From the NCBI RefSeq assembly GCF_014199415.1, contig NZ_JACIJN010000002.1, forward strand, positions 465,893 through 529,892: DNA of 64,000 bases. The letters run 5' to 3'. Position 1 is the stretch's first letter. Each line of letters begins with the position of its first letter. The notes under the pieces are model-generated. The model did no database searches, was not told the origin of the DNA, and worked only from the letters and a program-made list of their open reading frames with translations. The translations under genes and the position numbers were made by a program. This stretch comes from Sphingomonas endophytica (GTDB taxonomy: Bacteria; Pseudomonadota; Alphaproteobacteria; Sphingomonadales; Sphingomonadaceae). This document shows, one piece after another, positions 1 through 8,319 of the stretch.

Positions 1-2075
1 CACGCCACCCCCGCGATCCGCAACGGGCCGGCGCCGCCGGCGGCCGGATCGGACCATGACGGCTTGCCGTCTTCCAGATGGCCGGCGATCCGCCATGTCT
101 GACCGGATCCTGCGAACTGGCGATCGTACCAGCCGTGGCTCGCGGAGAGGTCCAGCGCGATCTGGCGCGTCTCGCCGGGCGCGAGGTCGAGCATGGCGGC
201 GGCTGCGCCGTAGGCGCAGTCGGTCATGGCGATCGATCGCCGCACCGCGGAGAGGTTCGTGATCGTGAGGACGCCCGGCGCCGCGATGCCGGCCGAGAAG
301 ATGTCCGCCCGGCCGCGCAGCCGCCGGTGGAACCCGTTCGGCCCGAGGATGAAAAGGTCCAGCGCTTCGCGGGGCTGGGGCAGGGGATGGGTGAGGTCGC
401 GTCCGGCGCCGACCGTGTAGCGGGCCGGGACGTCGTCGCGGCGCGTGACGTCGTAGACGTGAAACACGGCGGCGCGCGCCGTCGAGTGGTTGACGAGCGA
501 CAGGCCGCCCGCACCCCCGACATGATGCACTTGCGCGTCGAGCGCATAAGGCGTCGCGCGGCGTCGCCGCCGGCCCGTTTCCTGCACCGGCGCGGCGGGT
601 TGCGCGGGCACCGGTGGGCGGACTTCCTTCAACTGCGCCGCCTGGCCAGACAGGGCGGCGGTGGCCGGGAGCGGCGGGAGAAAATCGATCTTTTCGGTCG
701 TGGTGAAATCGAAGCAGGACGTGAGATCGCCGCACACCGCGCGCCGCCACGCGCTGATGTTCGGTTCGTGGACGCCGAACCGCGCTTCGAGAAAGCGCAG
801 GATGCTGGTGTGGTCGAAAACCTCCGATGCGACATGCCCGCCGCGGCTCCATGGCGAGACGACGTAGAGCGGCACGCGCGGGCCGAGGCCATAGGGCCGA
901 TCCAGATAGGCGGCGTCGGCGGGATCCTGCGACCGGCGGTGATATTCGTCGTCGGCGGCGATGGTGGTCGCGCCGATCGTGCGTCCGGCGCTGCGGGCCG
1001 GCGGCGCGGGCGGCGGGACGTGATCGAACAGGCCGTCATTCTCGTCGAAGTTGATGAGCAGCACGGTGCGTGCCCAGACGGCCGGATCGGCGGTGAGCGC
1101 GTCGAGCACCTGCGCGATATAGTCCGCGCCCTGCAGCGGGGTCGAGGCGCTGGGATGTTCCGACTGCGCGGCGGGCGCGACGATCCACGATACGTCGGGC
1201 AGGCGTCGCCCCAGCACGTCCTGCCGCAGCCCGTCGAGCGCGCGCGTGGTCATCGTCCGCTGCTTCAGCAATGCGCCGGCCGCGCCCTGCACGGTGCGGT
1301 AGCGGTGGAAACCGACCAGCGGATTGTCGGTGAAATTGTCCGCCATGTCCTGATAGATCTGGAAATCGATCCCCGCCGCCATCAACCGCTCGGGATAGGT
1401 GGTCCACAGATAGCCGCCGTGGTGCCGCGGATCGGCGTCCGCCGTGTCATAGCCGTTGTCGATCGCCGGGCCGTTGCCCTTGCCGAGCGGATCGTGCGTC
1501 CCGGTCCAGATGTAGAGCCGGTTGGGATTGGTGCAGAGATGCATCGCGCTGTGATAGGCGTCGCACAGCGTGAACGCCTCGGCGAGCGCATATTGGAACG
1601 GCAGATCGGCGCGCGTGAAATGCGCCATCGCATGGTTCTGCTTGTGGCGCGGCCACGCGCCCATCCGTCCGTTGTCCCACGCGGCCTGGCTGTCGGTAAA
1701 GCCGTGCGGCGTGCCGAGCGGGCGATAGAGGCCGAAGTCGCGCGCGGTGTCGAGCCGGAACGGCGCGATCAACGCCGGCTGAGCGCCGGGATGCTCGTTC
1801 GGCTGGAGAAGCACGGTGCGGTCGGGCGCCTCCGGCAGGGGAGGAGCGGGGATCGCGAAGCGATCACCATAGCCCCTCACGCCGCGCATCGTGCCGAAAT
1901 AGTGATCGAACGAGCGGTTTTCCTGCGTCAGGATCACGACATGCGCGACGTCCTGCAGCGTTCCGGTCCGACGATCGGCCGGCACCGCCAGCGCGCGTGC
2001 GATCGCCGGCGTAAACGCCGCCGCCGCGCCTGCCGATGCCATCATCGCCCGGATGAAGCTGCGCCGGTCCTGCAT
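1..2075 (-). CDS. phosphocholine-specific phospholipase C, Tat-exported (3' end off the window)
   Basis: A secreted phosphoesterase-family phospholipase C that hydrolyses phosphatidylcholine or sphingomyelin to phosphocholine and a lipid. About 691 codons are visible and the C-terminus lies beyond base 1. The start ATG at 2073-2075 follows a GGAG seven bases upstream. The N-terminus carries a twin-arginine signal (RRSFIR at residues 4-9, then an Ala-rich hydrophobic stretch to about residue 30). The family signature TQENRSFDHYFG lies at residues 50-61, and the NFDENDGLFDH and later C-terminal beta-rich segments match the non-haemolytic PLC architecture with repeated C-terminal domains. Length agrees with the usual ~690-730 residues, so little is missing. 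A phosphate-scavenging role is typical of the family; no Pho box was identified here. Confidence 0.93.
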   Translation of the reverse strand, partial: MQDRRSFIRAMMASAGAAAAFTPAIARALAVPADRRTGTLQDVAHVVILTQENRSFDHYFGTMRGVRGYGDRFAIPAPPLPEAPDRTVLLQPNEHPGAQPALIAPFRLDTARDFGLYRPLGTPHGFTDSQAAWDNGRMGAWPRHKQNHAMAHFTRADLPFQYALAEAFTLCDAYHSAMHLCTNPNRLYIWTGTHDPLGKGNGPAIDNGYDTADADPRHHGGYLWTTYPERLMAAGIDFQIYQDMADNFTDNPLVGFHRYRTVQGAAGALLKQRTMTTRALDGLRQDVLGRRLPDVSWIVAPAAQSEHPSASTPLQGADYIAQVLDALTADPAVWARTVLLINFDENDGLFDHVPPPAPPARSAGRTIGATTIAADDEYHRRSQDPADAAYLDRPYGLGPRVPLYVVSPWSRGGHVASEVFDHTSILRFLEARFGVHEPNISAWRRAVCGDLTSCFDFTTTEKIDFLPPLPATAALSGQAAQLKEVRPPVPAQPAAPVQETGRRRRRATPYALDAQVHHVGGAGGLSLVNHSTARAAVFHVYDVTRRDDVPARYTVGAGRDLTHPLPQPREALDLFILGPNGFHRRLRGRADIFSAGIAAPGVLTITNLSAVRRSIAMTDCAYGAAAAMLDLAPGETRQIALDLSASHGWYDRQFAGSGQTWRIAGHLEDGKPSWSDPAAGGAGPLRIAGVA

Positions 2076-2269
2076 TCGTCATCTCCACGTCGTGCCGCGC
2101 GGGTCTGCTCGCTCCGGGTGTCGATATGATGACGTGGACGCGGGGTCTTCAAGGCCCAGCACGGAAGCGGCCAGCGACGCGCGGACCGCTGGCAGCGTCC
2201 ATCGGCTTGGCGCCGGTTGTGAAGTGGTGAGGGTCGGGGCGTGGCAGATCGCGGCCCTGTCGCCGCGGC

Positions 2270-2629
2270 TCACTGATGGCGGAGGGTCTTGTCGAAGCCG
2301 TCGTTCGCCTTGGTCATCTTGGCCAGCTTCCGCAGATAGGTGCGGACATGGCGTTCGAACCGAAGATCGTCATGGATGCCGGTCACGGGATAATCATCCT
2401 GCCCGATCAGCTCCTTGAGCCGGGCGGCCAGCGTCGCTTGTTCGTCGGTCCAGTCGGCGCCCGTCGCCGCGCGGCACGCCCATTCCTCGGCGGCGGCCTT
2501 GTCGTAATCGTCCCGCGCCTCATAGCCGCCGCGATCCGCCGCCGCCTGGTCCAGCCGCGCCGCCGCGATGCGCCGCTCCAGCCATTTGCGGACCTGCGGC
2601 GCGTCCCACGGCTTCGGCGAGTCGGTCAT
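2270..2629 (-). CDS. small hypothetical protein
   Basis: A 119-residue, highly charged, probably all-helical soluble protein with no recognised domain. The N-terminus begins MTDSPKPWDAPQVRKWLERR and the rest is rich in Arg, Asp and Ala, with no signal peptide or membrane segment. The frame stays open further upstream to 2743, but that extension would run through the divergent HNH-like gene start and reads as non-coding, so the ATG at 2627-2629 is preferred; GGGAAAG lies just upstream. It is divergent from the HNH-like gene. No function is assigned. Confidence 0.6.
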   Translation of the reverse strand: MTDSPKPWDAPQVRKWLERRIAAARLDQAAADRGGYEARDDYDKAAAEEWACRAATGADWTDEQATLAARLKELIGQDDYPVTGIHDDLRFERHVRTYLRKLAKMTKANDGFDKTLRHQ

Positions 2630-2741
2630 CGTTCTTTCCCGGTCGGTCCGCGACGATGGGACCGTTGTTCGCAGCTTTCCATAGGAGGCAGCGGATCGTT
2701 CGGCTACAGGCGCGGAACAATCAAGACAGTCAGATCGAGCC

Positions 2742-3077
2742 ATGGCCAGACGTTCGAAACACGATCCCTACGATCACCTTCCGCCGGAAGACGAGGCGCC
2801 GCCCGCGCCGGTGCCATGCTGGCTGTGCGGGCGGCCGACCGGCAAGACGATCGTCTGGCACCATCCCGTCCCCAAGAGCCGTGGCGGGCGTGACGTCGTG
2901 CCGATGCACTCGATCTGCCAGCAGACGCTGACCGCCAATTTCACCAATTCCGAATTGCAGCGGCACGGCCTGGAGGTGGACGGTCTGCTCGCGAACCCGA
3001 ACGTGCGCAAGTTCGTGGACTGGGTGGCGAAGAAGGATCCCGATTTCACCGCGACGGTCACCAGGAAGCAGCGCTGA
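2742..3077 (+). CDS. HNH-endonuclease-like small protein
   Basis: A 111-residue protein with a CWLC zinc-knuckle at residues 26-29, followed by WHHPVPKSRGG (His40, His41) and a second half with VPMHSIC (His56, Cys59). This spacing is that of an HNH/beta-beta-alpha-metal fold, in which the His pair and later His bind the metal and the cysteines bind a structural zinc. The conserved tail QTLTANFTN fits the same group of short alphaproteobacterial HNH proteins. Nuclease activity is inferred from the family only. It stands alone, divergent from a small unknown gene and upstream of a glutaredoxin, with no restriction or phage genes nearby. Confidence 0.75.
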   Translation: MARRSKHDPYDHLPPEDEAPPAPVPCWLCGRPTGKTIVWHHPVPKSRGGRDVVPMHSICQQTLTANFTNSELQRHGLEVDGLLANPNVRKFVDWVAKKDPDFTATVTRKQR

Positions 3078-3202
3078 TCGCAGCCGACGGCGCGCGCGGC
3101 GGGTGTGCGCGTCGGCGGATCCGTACCGCCGCGATGATCCGGAACGTCGCGCCGCGCTGGTCGCTGTAGCGGCACGGGCGCTCACGTCCGGGGAGACCTT
3201 CA

Positions 3203-3451
3203 ATGTCAGCGAACGGAACGGCGACCCTCTACCGCATGGTGTTGCCCGAACATACCTGCCCGTTCGGCGTCCGCGCCAAGCAGATGCTGGAGCAAGCGGG
3301 GTTCGCGGTCGACGACCGCATCCTGCAATCTCGCGACGAGGTCGACGCCTTTAAGGCGGAGCATGGCGTCGCCACCACCCCGCAGATCTTCATCGACGGC
3401 GAGCGGATCGGCGGCAGCGACGAGCTCGAACGCTATCTCGAACAGGCCTGA
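3203..3451 (+). CDS. glutaredoxin with CPFG active site
   Basis: An 82-residue thioredoxin-fold protein. The active site reads HTCPFG with Cys19, and the second cysteine of the dithiol CPYC motif is replaced by Gly22. The cis-proline loop TTPQIFIDG follows at residues 58-66 and GGSDEL at 70-75, which together make the glutathione-binding site. Family knowledge says single-cysteine glutaredoxins deglutathionylate proteins or carry Fe-S clusters; CPFG is not the canonical CGFS of the Fe-S class, so which role applies is open. GGGGAG about nine bases upstream supports the ATG. TspO starts 5 bases downstream of its stop, suggesting one transcript. Confidence 0.87.
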   Translation: MSANGTATLYRMVLPEHTCPFGVRAKQMLEQAGFAVDDRILQSRDEVDAFKAEHGVATTPQIFIDGERIGGSDELERYLEQA

Positions 3452-3455
3452 TCGC

Positions 3456-3983
3456 ATGGCGCATCAGGATAACGGTACGCCGCGCCTTGCGGCGCTCGCG
3501 TTCGTCGGGGCGGTGCTCGGGGCGAGTGCGCTCGTCGGGCGGCGCAATGCGCCCGACCGGTCGCACCCCGGCATCCGCCGCTGGTACGCGCGGCTGGACA
3601 AGCCCGGCTACACGCCGCCCGACGCGGCGTTCGGCGCGGTCTGGTCGGTGCTGGAAACCGGCCTCGCGGTCGGTGGATATCGTTTGTTGCGCCGACCGGC
3701 CGGGGACGCGCGCAACGTCGCTGTCGGGCTGTGGCTGGCCAACAGCGCCATGGTGGGCGGTTGGACGCAGCTTTTCTTCCGCGAGCGGCGGCTCGGCGCC
3801 AGCGCGGCGACCTCGGCGGCGATGGTCGCGTCGGGGGCGGCCCTTGTCTGGACGGCCGCAAAGGTGGACCGGCCAGCCGCGGTCTTGGCGGCTCCGTTCG
3901 TCGGCTGGCTCGGCTTCGCCACGTTGCTCGCCGGGCGCATCTGGCGCGACAATGCGGCGTCCGGACCAGCGCCGGATCAATAG
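3456..3983 (+). CDS. tspO: TspO/MBR family membrane protein
   Basis: A 175-residue protein with about five hydrophobic segments, the size of the TspO/peripheral-benzodiazepine-receptor family. The family signature is clear: WYARLDKPGYTPPDAAFGAV followed by a Trp-containing helix near residues 45-70, and a WTQLFF segment near residue 105. TspO binds tetrapyrroles and in alphaproteobacteria modulates responses to oxygen and light; that role is family knowledge only. The ATG at 3456 begins right after the glutaredoxin stop, and the earlier in-frame ATG at 3363 lies inside that gene and was rejected. Start choice is good, function in this organism unknown. Confidence 0.88.
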   Translation: MAHQDNGTPRLAALAFVGAVLGASALVGRRNAPDRSHPGIRRWYARLDKPGYTPPDAAFGAVWSVLETGLAVGGYRLLRRPAGDARNVAVGLWLANSAMVGGWTQLFFRERRLGASAATSAAMVASGAALVWTAAKVDRPAAVLAAPFVGWLGFATLLAGRIWRDNAASGPAPDQ

Positions 3984-4066
3984 GTTCGTGGCGGGCGGGT
4001 AGCCTGAAGCCACCCGCCGCAAGCGCTCGATCCACTTACGTGGAGAGCGGGCCGGTGCCGCCGCTG

Positions 4067-4083
4067 ATCCAGCTTTGCTGGAT
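4067..4083. terminator. possible bidirectional terminator hairpin
   Basis: A perfect 7-bp inverted repeat with a 3-base loop (ATCCAGC, TTT, GCTGGAT) lies between the convergent tspO and TBDR genes. A weaker 5-bp hairpin (TCCAC/GTGGA) precedes it at 4031-4044. There is no clear T-run on either side, so intrinsic termination is only a suggestion from position. Confidence 0.35.
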
Positions 4084-4089
4084 TAGGCT

Positions 4090-6618
4090 CTAGAATTTCG
4101 CGCCGGCGCGGATGCCAATCGTTCGTGGCGCGATCGGCACCACATACGGACGCTGGTCGCATGCGCCGCATTGCTGGAAGCGTGAGATCTGGCCGCGCTC
4201 GTCCCAGAGATTGCGCACGAACAGCTCGAACGTGTAGTTCGCCACCTCGCCGCCGACCGACAGACTGGCGCTGGTATAGGGCTCCAACCGGCCCAGCGCC
4301 GTGGCCTTGTCGATGCGCAGGTCCGAGGACGCGGAGCTCTGGTGCGCGATCAACCCCTGTACGTAGGCGCGCACCGTGCCGATCGGCACCGCGTAGCGCG
4401 CCGTACCGCTGATCTTGAAGCGCGGCGTGATCGGCAGGCGGGTGCCGGCGGGGGCGAGCACCTTCGCGCCCTCCGCGGTGCAATCGACGGAATCGCACAG
4501 CTCGGTGCGCGTTCTGGCGTCGGTATACGCGCCGGCCGCGGTCAGCGACAGACCGCCCAGGGTGACGCTGGTGTCCATTTCGACGCCGCGAATGCGCGCG
4601 TCGGGACCATTCTGGATCACGGTGAAGCTGTTCGCGCCAAGGAAGGAGAATTGAAACTGGTCCCAATTCTGCTGATAGACCGCACCGTTGAAGCGCACCG
4701 CGCCGCCCGGGAGCGTCGTTTTCCATCCCAGTTCGTAATTGGTCAGGAAGTCGGCGGCGTAATCGGCGACATCGCCGCGACGGTTGATCCCGCCGGGGCG
4801 GAAGCCGCGCGAGGCAGTGGCGTAGAGCAGGACCGCGTCGGTCGGCTTCCACGTCGCGTTGAAGCGATAGGTAACGCCCTGACCGTCGGCGTGCTTGGGC
4901 AGCACGCGGTTGCCGTCCGGGACGCCGAGATTGACGCACGGGATTGCGCCGACATCGGGGCTCGTCAGGAAATTGCCCGTGTCGCCGCCGTTCAGATAGG
5001 CGTCGCGCAACGTGCCCCCGCCGGCCATGTAGCAACTCGCCACCCCGGTGCGCGAACTGCCCGCGGCGTTGAACGGGCTGGCGGTGTACGGTCGGCCGTC
5101 CGCGGGATCGACGCCCGGATTGCGACCGAAGCCGAAGAAACCGACCAGCGAGTTGTCGTAGATGAACACGCGCCCACCGGCGGTGAGCGTCAGCTTGGGC
5201 GTCAGGTCGTAGCTCGCCTCGCCGAACACGGCATAATCCTTGTCGACGCGGTGCTGGCGCGTGAGCCACAGCGTACCGGGATAGCCGTTGGCCGAGACCT
5301 GCGATCCAAGGTTCGGGATCTGGTAATCCTGAAAGATCAGGTTGCTCTGCCGCTGGTAGAAGGCACCTGCGACCAGCCGGAACGGCTGGTCGACCGGCGA
5401 AGCGACGCGCACCTCCTGACTGAGCTTCTTGAAATGATCGCGGCCGATCACGCGCTGGCGCGGGTCGATCGTGTTGCCGTCATTGTCCTGATAGTAGAAA
5501 TAGCCGGCCAGCCCGCCGACCGCCGAGTAGAGCGAGTCATAGGCCTCGGCATAATCGGTATAATCGCTCGACTGCACCGCGCGGCGATCGAGCAACGCGC
5601 CGGCATAGGTGACGTCCCAGTTGCCGAGCTGGCCCTCGATCGTCAGCGCCGCCTGCGCGAAGCGGTCGCGGCGATATTCGGGGTAGAAGCGCTGCACCTC
5701 GAGGTCGCCGACCTTGGGATCGTAACCGTAGCTGCCGTGGCTGTTCTGCTCCTGATAGAGCAGGGTCGGCGTCGCGGTCCAATTGTCATCGAGGTCGATC
5801 TTGAGCGCGGCGCGGCCGCCATAGGTCTCGGTATCGTTATAGTCCTTCTTGACGTACGCGGCATTGTCGACGCTGATCCCGCCCGCTTCCGGCAGGAAGC
5901 GCCGCGTGCCGGGGACGTTGTCGATGAAGCCGGCGTCCTTCTGGTAGAAGCCCACCATCCGCAGCGCGACCCGCTCACCGAACGGTATGTTGAGCATCCC
6001 CTCGCTGGTGTAGCCGATCCCGCCGGAGCGCAGCATGTTCACCTCGCCATCGACGCGACCGTAGAGGCCGGCGGTGTCGGGCTTGTTGGTGATGATGCGG
6101 ATCGTGCCCGCCTCGCTCGATGCGCCGTACAACGTGCCCTGCGGCCCGGCGAGGCTTTCGATCCGCGCGATATCGTAGATGTGGATGTCGAGCGTGCCGC
6201 CGATCGTCGTGACCGGTTGCTCGTCGAGATAGACGCCGACCGAGGGCAGCGAGCCCGAATGGTTGCCGTCGCCGCCCGAGGCGACGCCGCGCATATAGAC
6301 GGTGGTCACGCCCGGCTGCGACGACTGGAAGGCGACCGACGGCAGCAGCTGGGTGTAATCGTTGAAGTTCGAGACGTTCAGCTGGTCGAGCCGGCGGGTG
6401 CCGATCGCCTGGATGCTGATCGGGACGTTCTGGATGCTCTCGTCACGCTTTTGCGCGGTGACGATGATGTCGCCGTCGGCGGTGGTGGCGGTCGCTTGCT
6501 GCGACGGGGTGTCGGCGGCACTGGCCTGTGCCGACCCGGTCTGCGCGCCCGCAGGAGCGGCGAACGCCGCCGAGGCCAGCAACGGAACGAGCACGCGACG
6601 ACGGAAGCTGGCCACCAC
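4090..6618 (-). CDS. TonB-dependent outer-membrane receptor
   Basis: An 842-residue outer-membrane receptor that would import an unknown substrate using TonB/ExbBD energy. It has a signal peptide ending near residue 25 (AGAQ), a TonB-box-like DIIVTAQKR at about residues 50-58, the plug domain (VYMRGVASGGDG, GPQGTLYGASSEAGTIRIIT) and a long beta-barrel ending in a terminal Phe (GIRAGAKF). It lacks the N-terminal STN signalling domain of the receptor at 40-43 kb. The start is GTG at 6616-6618 with AAAGGGG about seven bases upstream. The TPR-sulfotransferase lies upstream on the same strand, a pairing seen often in sphingomonads. The TAQKRDESIQNVP motif resembles the broad iron/complex-carbohydrate receptor group, so substrate cannot be set. 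Confidence 0.92.
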   Translation of the reverse strand: MVASFRRRVLVPLLASAAFAAPAGAQTGSAQASAADTPSQQATATTADGDIIVTAQKRDESIQNVPISIQAIGTRRLDQLNVSNFNDYTQLLPSVAFQSSQPGVTTVYMRGVASGGDGNHSGSLPSVGVYLDEQPVTTIGGTLDIHIYDIARIESLAGPQGTLYGASSEAGTIRIITNKPDTAGLYGRVDGEVNMLRSGGIGYTSEGMLNIPFGERVALRMVGFYQKDAGFIDNVPGTRRFLPEAGGISVDNAAYVKKDYNDTETYGGRAALKIDLDDNWTATPTLLYQEQNSHGSYGYDPKVGDLEVQRFYPEYRRDRFAQAALTIEGQLGNWDVTYAGALLDRRAVQSSDYTDYAEAYDSLYSAVGGLAGYFYYQDNDGNTIDPRQRVIGRDHFKKLSQEVRVASPVDQPFRLVAGAFYQRQSNLIFQDYQIPNLGSQVSANGYPGTLWLTRQHRVDKDYAVFGEASYDLTPKLTLTAGGRVFIYDNSLVGFFGFGRNPGVDPADGRPYTASPFNAAGSSRTGVASCYMAGGGTLRDAYLNGGDTGNFLTSPDVGAIPCVNLGVPDGNRVLPKHADGQGVTYRFNATWKPTDAVLLYATASRGFRPGGINRRGDVADYAADFLTNYELGWKTTLPGGAVRFNGAVYQQNWDQFQFSFLGANSFTVIQNGPDARIRGVEMDTSVTLGGLSLTAAGAYTDARTRTELCDSVDCTAEGAKVLAPAGTRLPITPRFKISGTARYAVPIGTVRAYVQGLIAHQSSASSDLRIDKATALGRLEPYTSASLSVGGEVANYTFELFVRNLWDERGQISRFQQCGACDQRPYVVPIAPRTIGIRAGAKF

Positions 6619-6726
6619 AACAATCCCCTTTGTTGCGACTATGTGACGTCATGCTGCAGCGCGGCAGCAGCGCGGTCAATCCGGCCGAGAAACATTTTAT
6701 CTTAATTCCCGGCCGTGATGAAATTG

Positions 6727-8319
6727 TCACGCAGACGGGGTGAAGCCTGGCGCAAGAGGATAACAGGCGATGACGTCGCCGAGCGCCTGCTCCAGCGGCT
6801 GGAGGTGTGCGGCGAACGGCCGCCACGCGCGATCGCCGCCACGGAAGATCGGCTGGCGCACCTGCTCCGACGAGGCGGTGCGGACCGCGCGCTCGGTGCG
6901 ATGCGAGGTCAGGCAGGCGGGATCGAAGGGGAGACCGCAGGCGCCGAGGAGCGCGCGGATCCGCGGCTCCGGCGCATCGACCAGCTCTTCGTGGATGACA
7001 CGATGCACGCGGCCGGGCTGCACCGTGTCGATGTGCGCCATCATCCGCACATAGTCGCGGTAATAATGCCCCATGTCGTCGAGCGCGTAGCTGAAGCCCT
7101 GACCACGCGCGAAATGCTGTTTGAAGTTCGAGAAGCAACAGGCGCGCGGATCGCGGCGCGCGTCGATGATCGTGGCGTTGGGCAGGATCAGCCGGATCAG
7201 CGCGACATGCGCCCAGTTGTTCGGCAGCTTGTCGACGAAATACGGACGATCGGTGCGGCGCTGGACCGCGGCACGGCGAAGATATTCCTCACCCAGCGTG
7301 CGCGCGCGCTCGGCGGTGATGCTTGCGAGCCCGGCGGGATAGCCTGCGATGCGGCGGGCGAGCGCGGGCAGGTCGGGCAGCTCGGTCGTACCCTCGACCA
7401 GCGGGTGGCTGGCGAGGATTTGCTCGATCAGCGTCGATCCGGCGCGCGGCATCCCGAGCACGAAGATCGGGTCGGGCGCGAGGCAGCCCCAGCCTTCACG
7501 CACCGCAAAGAAGCTGGGGGTGGCGGTGGCGACGATCGTGTCGACGAACTGCGTCGTCTCGCCGGCATCATAGGCGATCTGCGTCCGGCGCAGCGCATTG
7601 CCCGCGGCGTAATGCGCGAAGGCGCGGTCGGCGTCGCCGCGCTCCTCGCATGCCTTGCCGAGCGCGAAGTCGAGATGGAACCGGTCCTCGGTGGTGATCG
7701 CGGGGTCGGCGAGCGCCGCGGTCATCGCCGCGACATCGGCGTCGTCGAAGCGCACGGTCTTGAGGTTGGCGAGGCTCCACCAGGCTTCGCCGAGCGCCGG
7801 GCGCAAGGCGATGGCGCGGCGATAAGCGGCGACACCATCCGCCTGCCGCCCGACCGTCTTCAGCATATGGCCGTAGCTCATCCACACCTTCGGCTGTGCG
7901 GGCGCGGCGGCGAGCACGCGTTCGTAGAGCGCGATCGCTTCCTCGAACCCGCCGAGCCGCCCGAGCGCGGCGGCCTTGAGGTTGGCGTGGCCGAGATGCT
8001 CGGGCTCGGCGGCGAGCAGCGTGTCGAGCTCGGCGAGCGCGTCGACCGCGCGGTTCCGGCGGTACAGCACGATCGCCAGATTGGCGCGCGCGGCGGTGAA
8101 GCCGGGTGCCAGTTCGAGCGCGCGGCGCAGCAACGTCTCGGCATCGCGGTTGCGCCCGATCCGCCCGGCCAACTCCGCGAGCATCCGGATCGCGCGCGCG
8201 TCGAACGGGTCGCGCTTCAGATAGGTGCGCAGCAACGGTTCGGCGACGTCGAGCCGATTGTCGTGGAGCGCCAGCGCGGCGTCGACTAGCAGGGCAGGGA
8301 AACGGGCAGGGTTGGGCAT
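6727..8319 (-). CDS. TPR-containing sulfotransferase family protein
   Basis: A 530-residue protein. Roughly the first 240 residues are tandem TPR helices (for example AETLLRRALELAPGFTAARA and IALYERVLAAAPAQPKVW). The C-terminal half is a sulfotransferase fold with the 5'-phosphosulfate loop GMPRAGSTLIEQIL near residue 290 and the 3'-phosphate-binding region DARRDPRACCFSNF further on. By family it would transfer sulfate from PAPS to an unknown acceptor. The start ATG at 8317-8319 is preferred over an upstream in-frame start because the first ~35 residues otherwise look non-coding. Its start codon overlaps that of the divergent permease (CATG). It lies upstream of a TBDR on the same strand with a 108-base gap. 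Confidence 0.88.
   Translation of the reverse strand: MPNPARFPALLVDAALALHDNRLDVAEPLLRTYLKRDPFDARAIRMLAELAGRIGRNRDAETLLRRALELAPGFTAARANLAIVLYRRNRAVDALAELDTLLAAEPEHLGHANLKAAALGRLGGFEEAIALYERVLAAAPAQPKVWMSYGHMLKTVGRQADGVAAYRRAIALRPALGEAWWSLANLKTVRFDDADVAAMTAALADPAITTEDRFHLDFALGKACEERGDADRAFAHYAAGNALRRTQIAYDAGETTQFVDTIVATATPSFFAVREGWGCLAPDPIFVLGMPRAGSTLIEQILASHPLVEGTTELPDLPALARRIAGYPAGLASITAERARTLGEEYLRRAAVQRRTDRPYFVDKLPNNWAHVALIRLILPNATIIDARRDPRACCFSNFKQHFARGQGFSYALDDMGHYYRDYVRMMAHIDTVQPGRVHRVIHEELVDAPEPRIRALLGACGLPFDPACLTSHRTERAVRTASSEQVRQPIFRGGDRAWRPFAAHLQPLEQALGDVIACYPLAPGFTPSA

Noticed and set aside
78..2129. 683-codon plus-strand open frame opposite phospholipase C
   Set aside because: Composition is Arg/Gly/Ala-rich with no domain; it is the mirror of a clear minus-strand gene in high-GC DNA.
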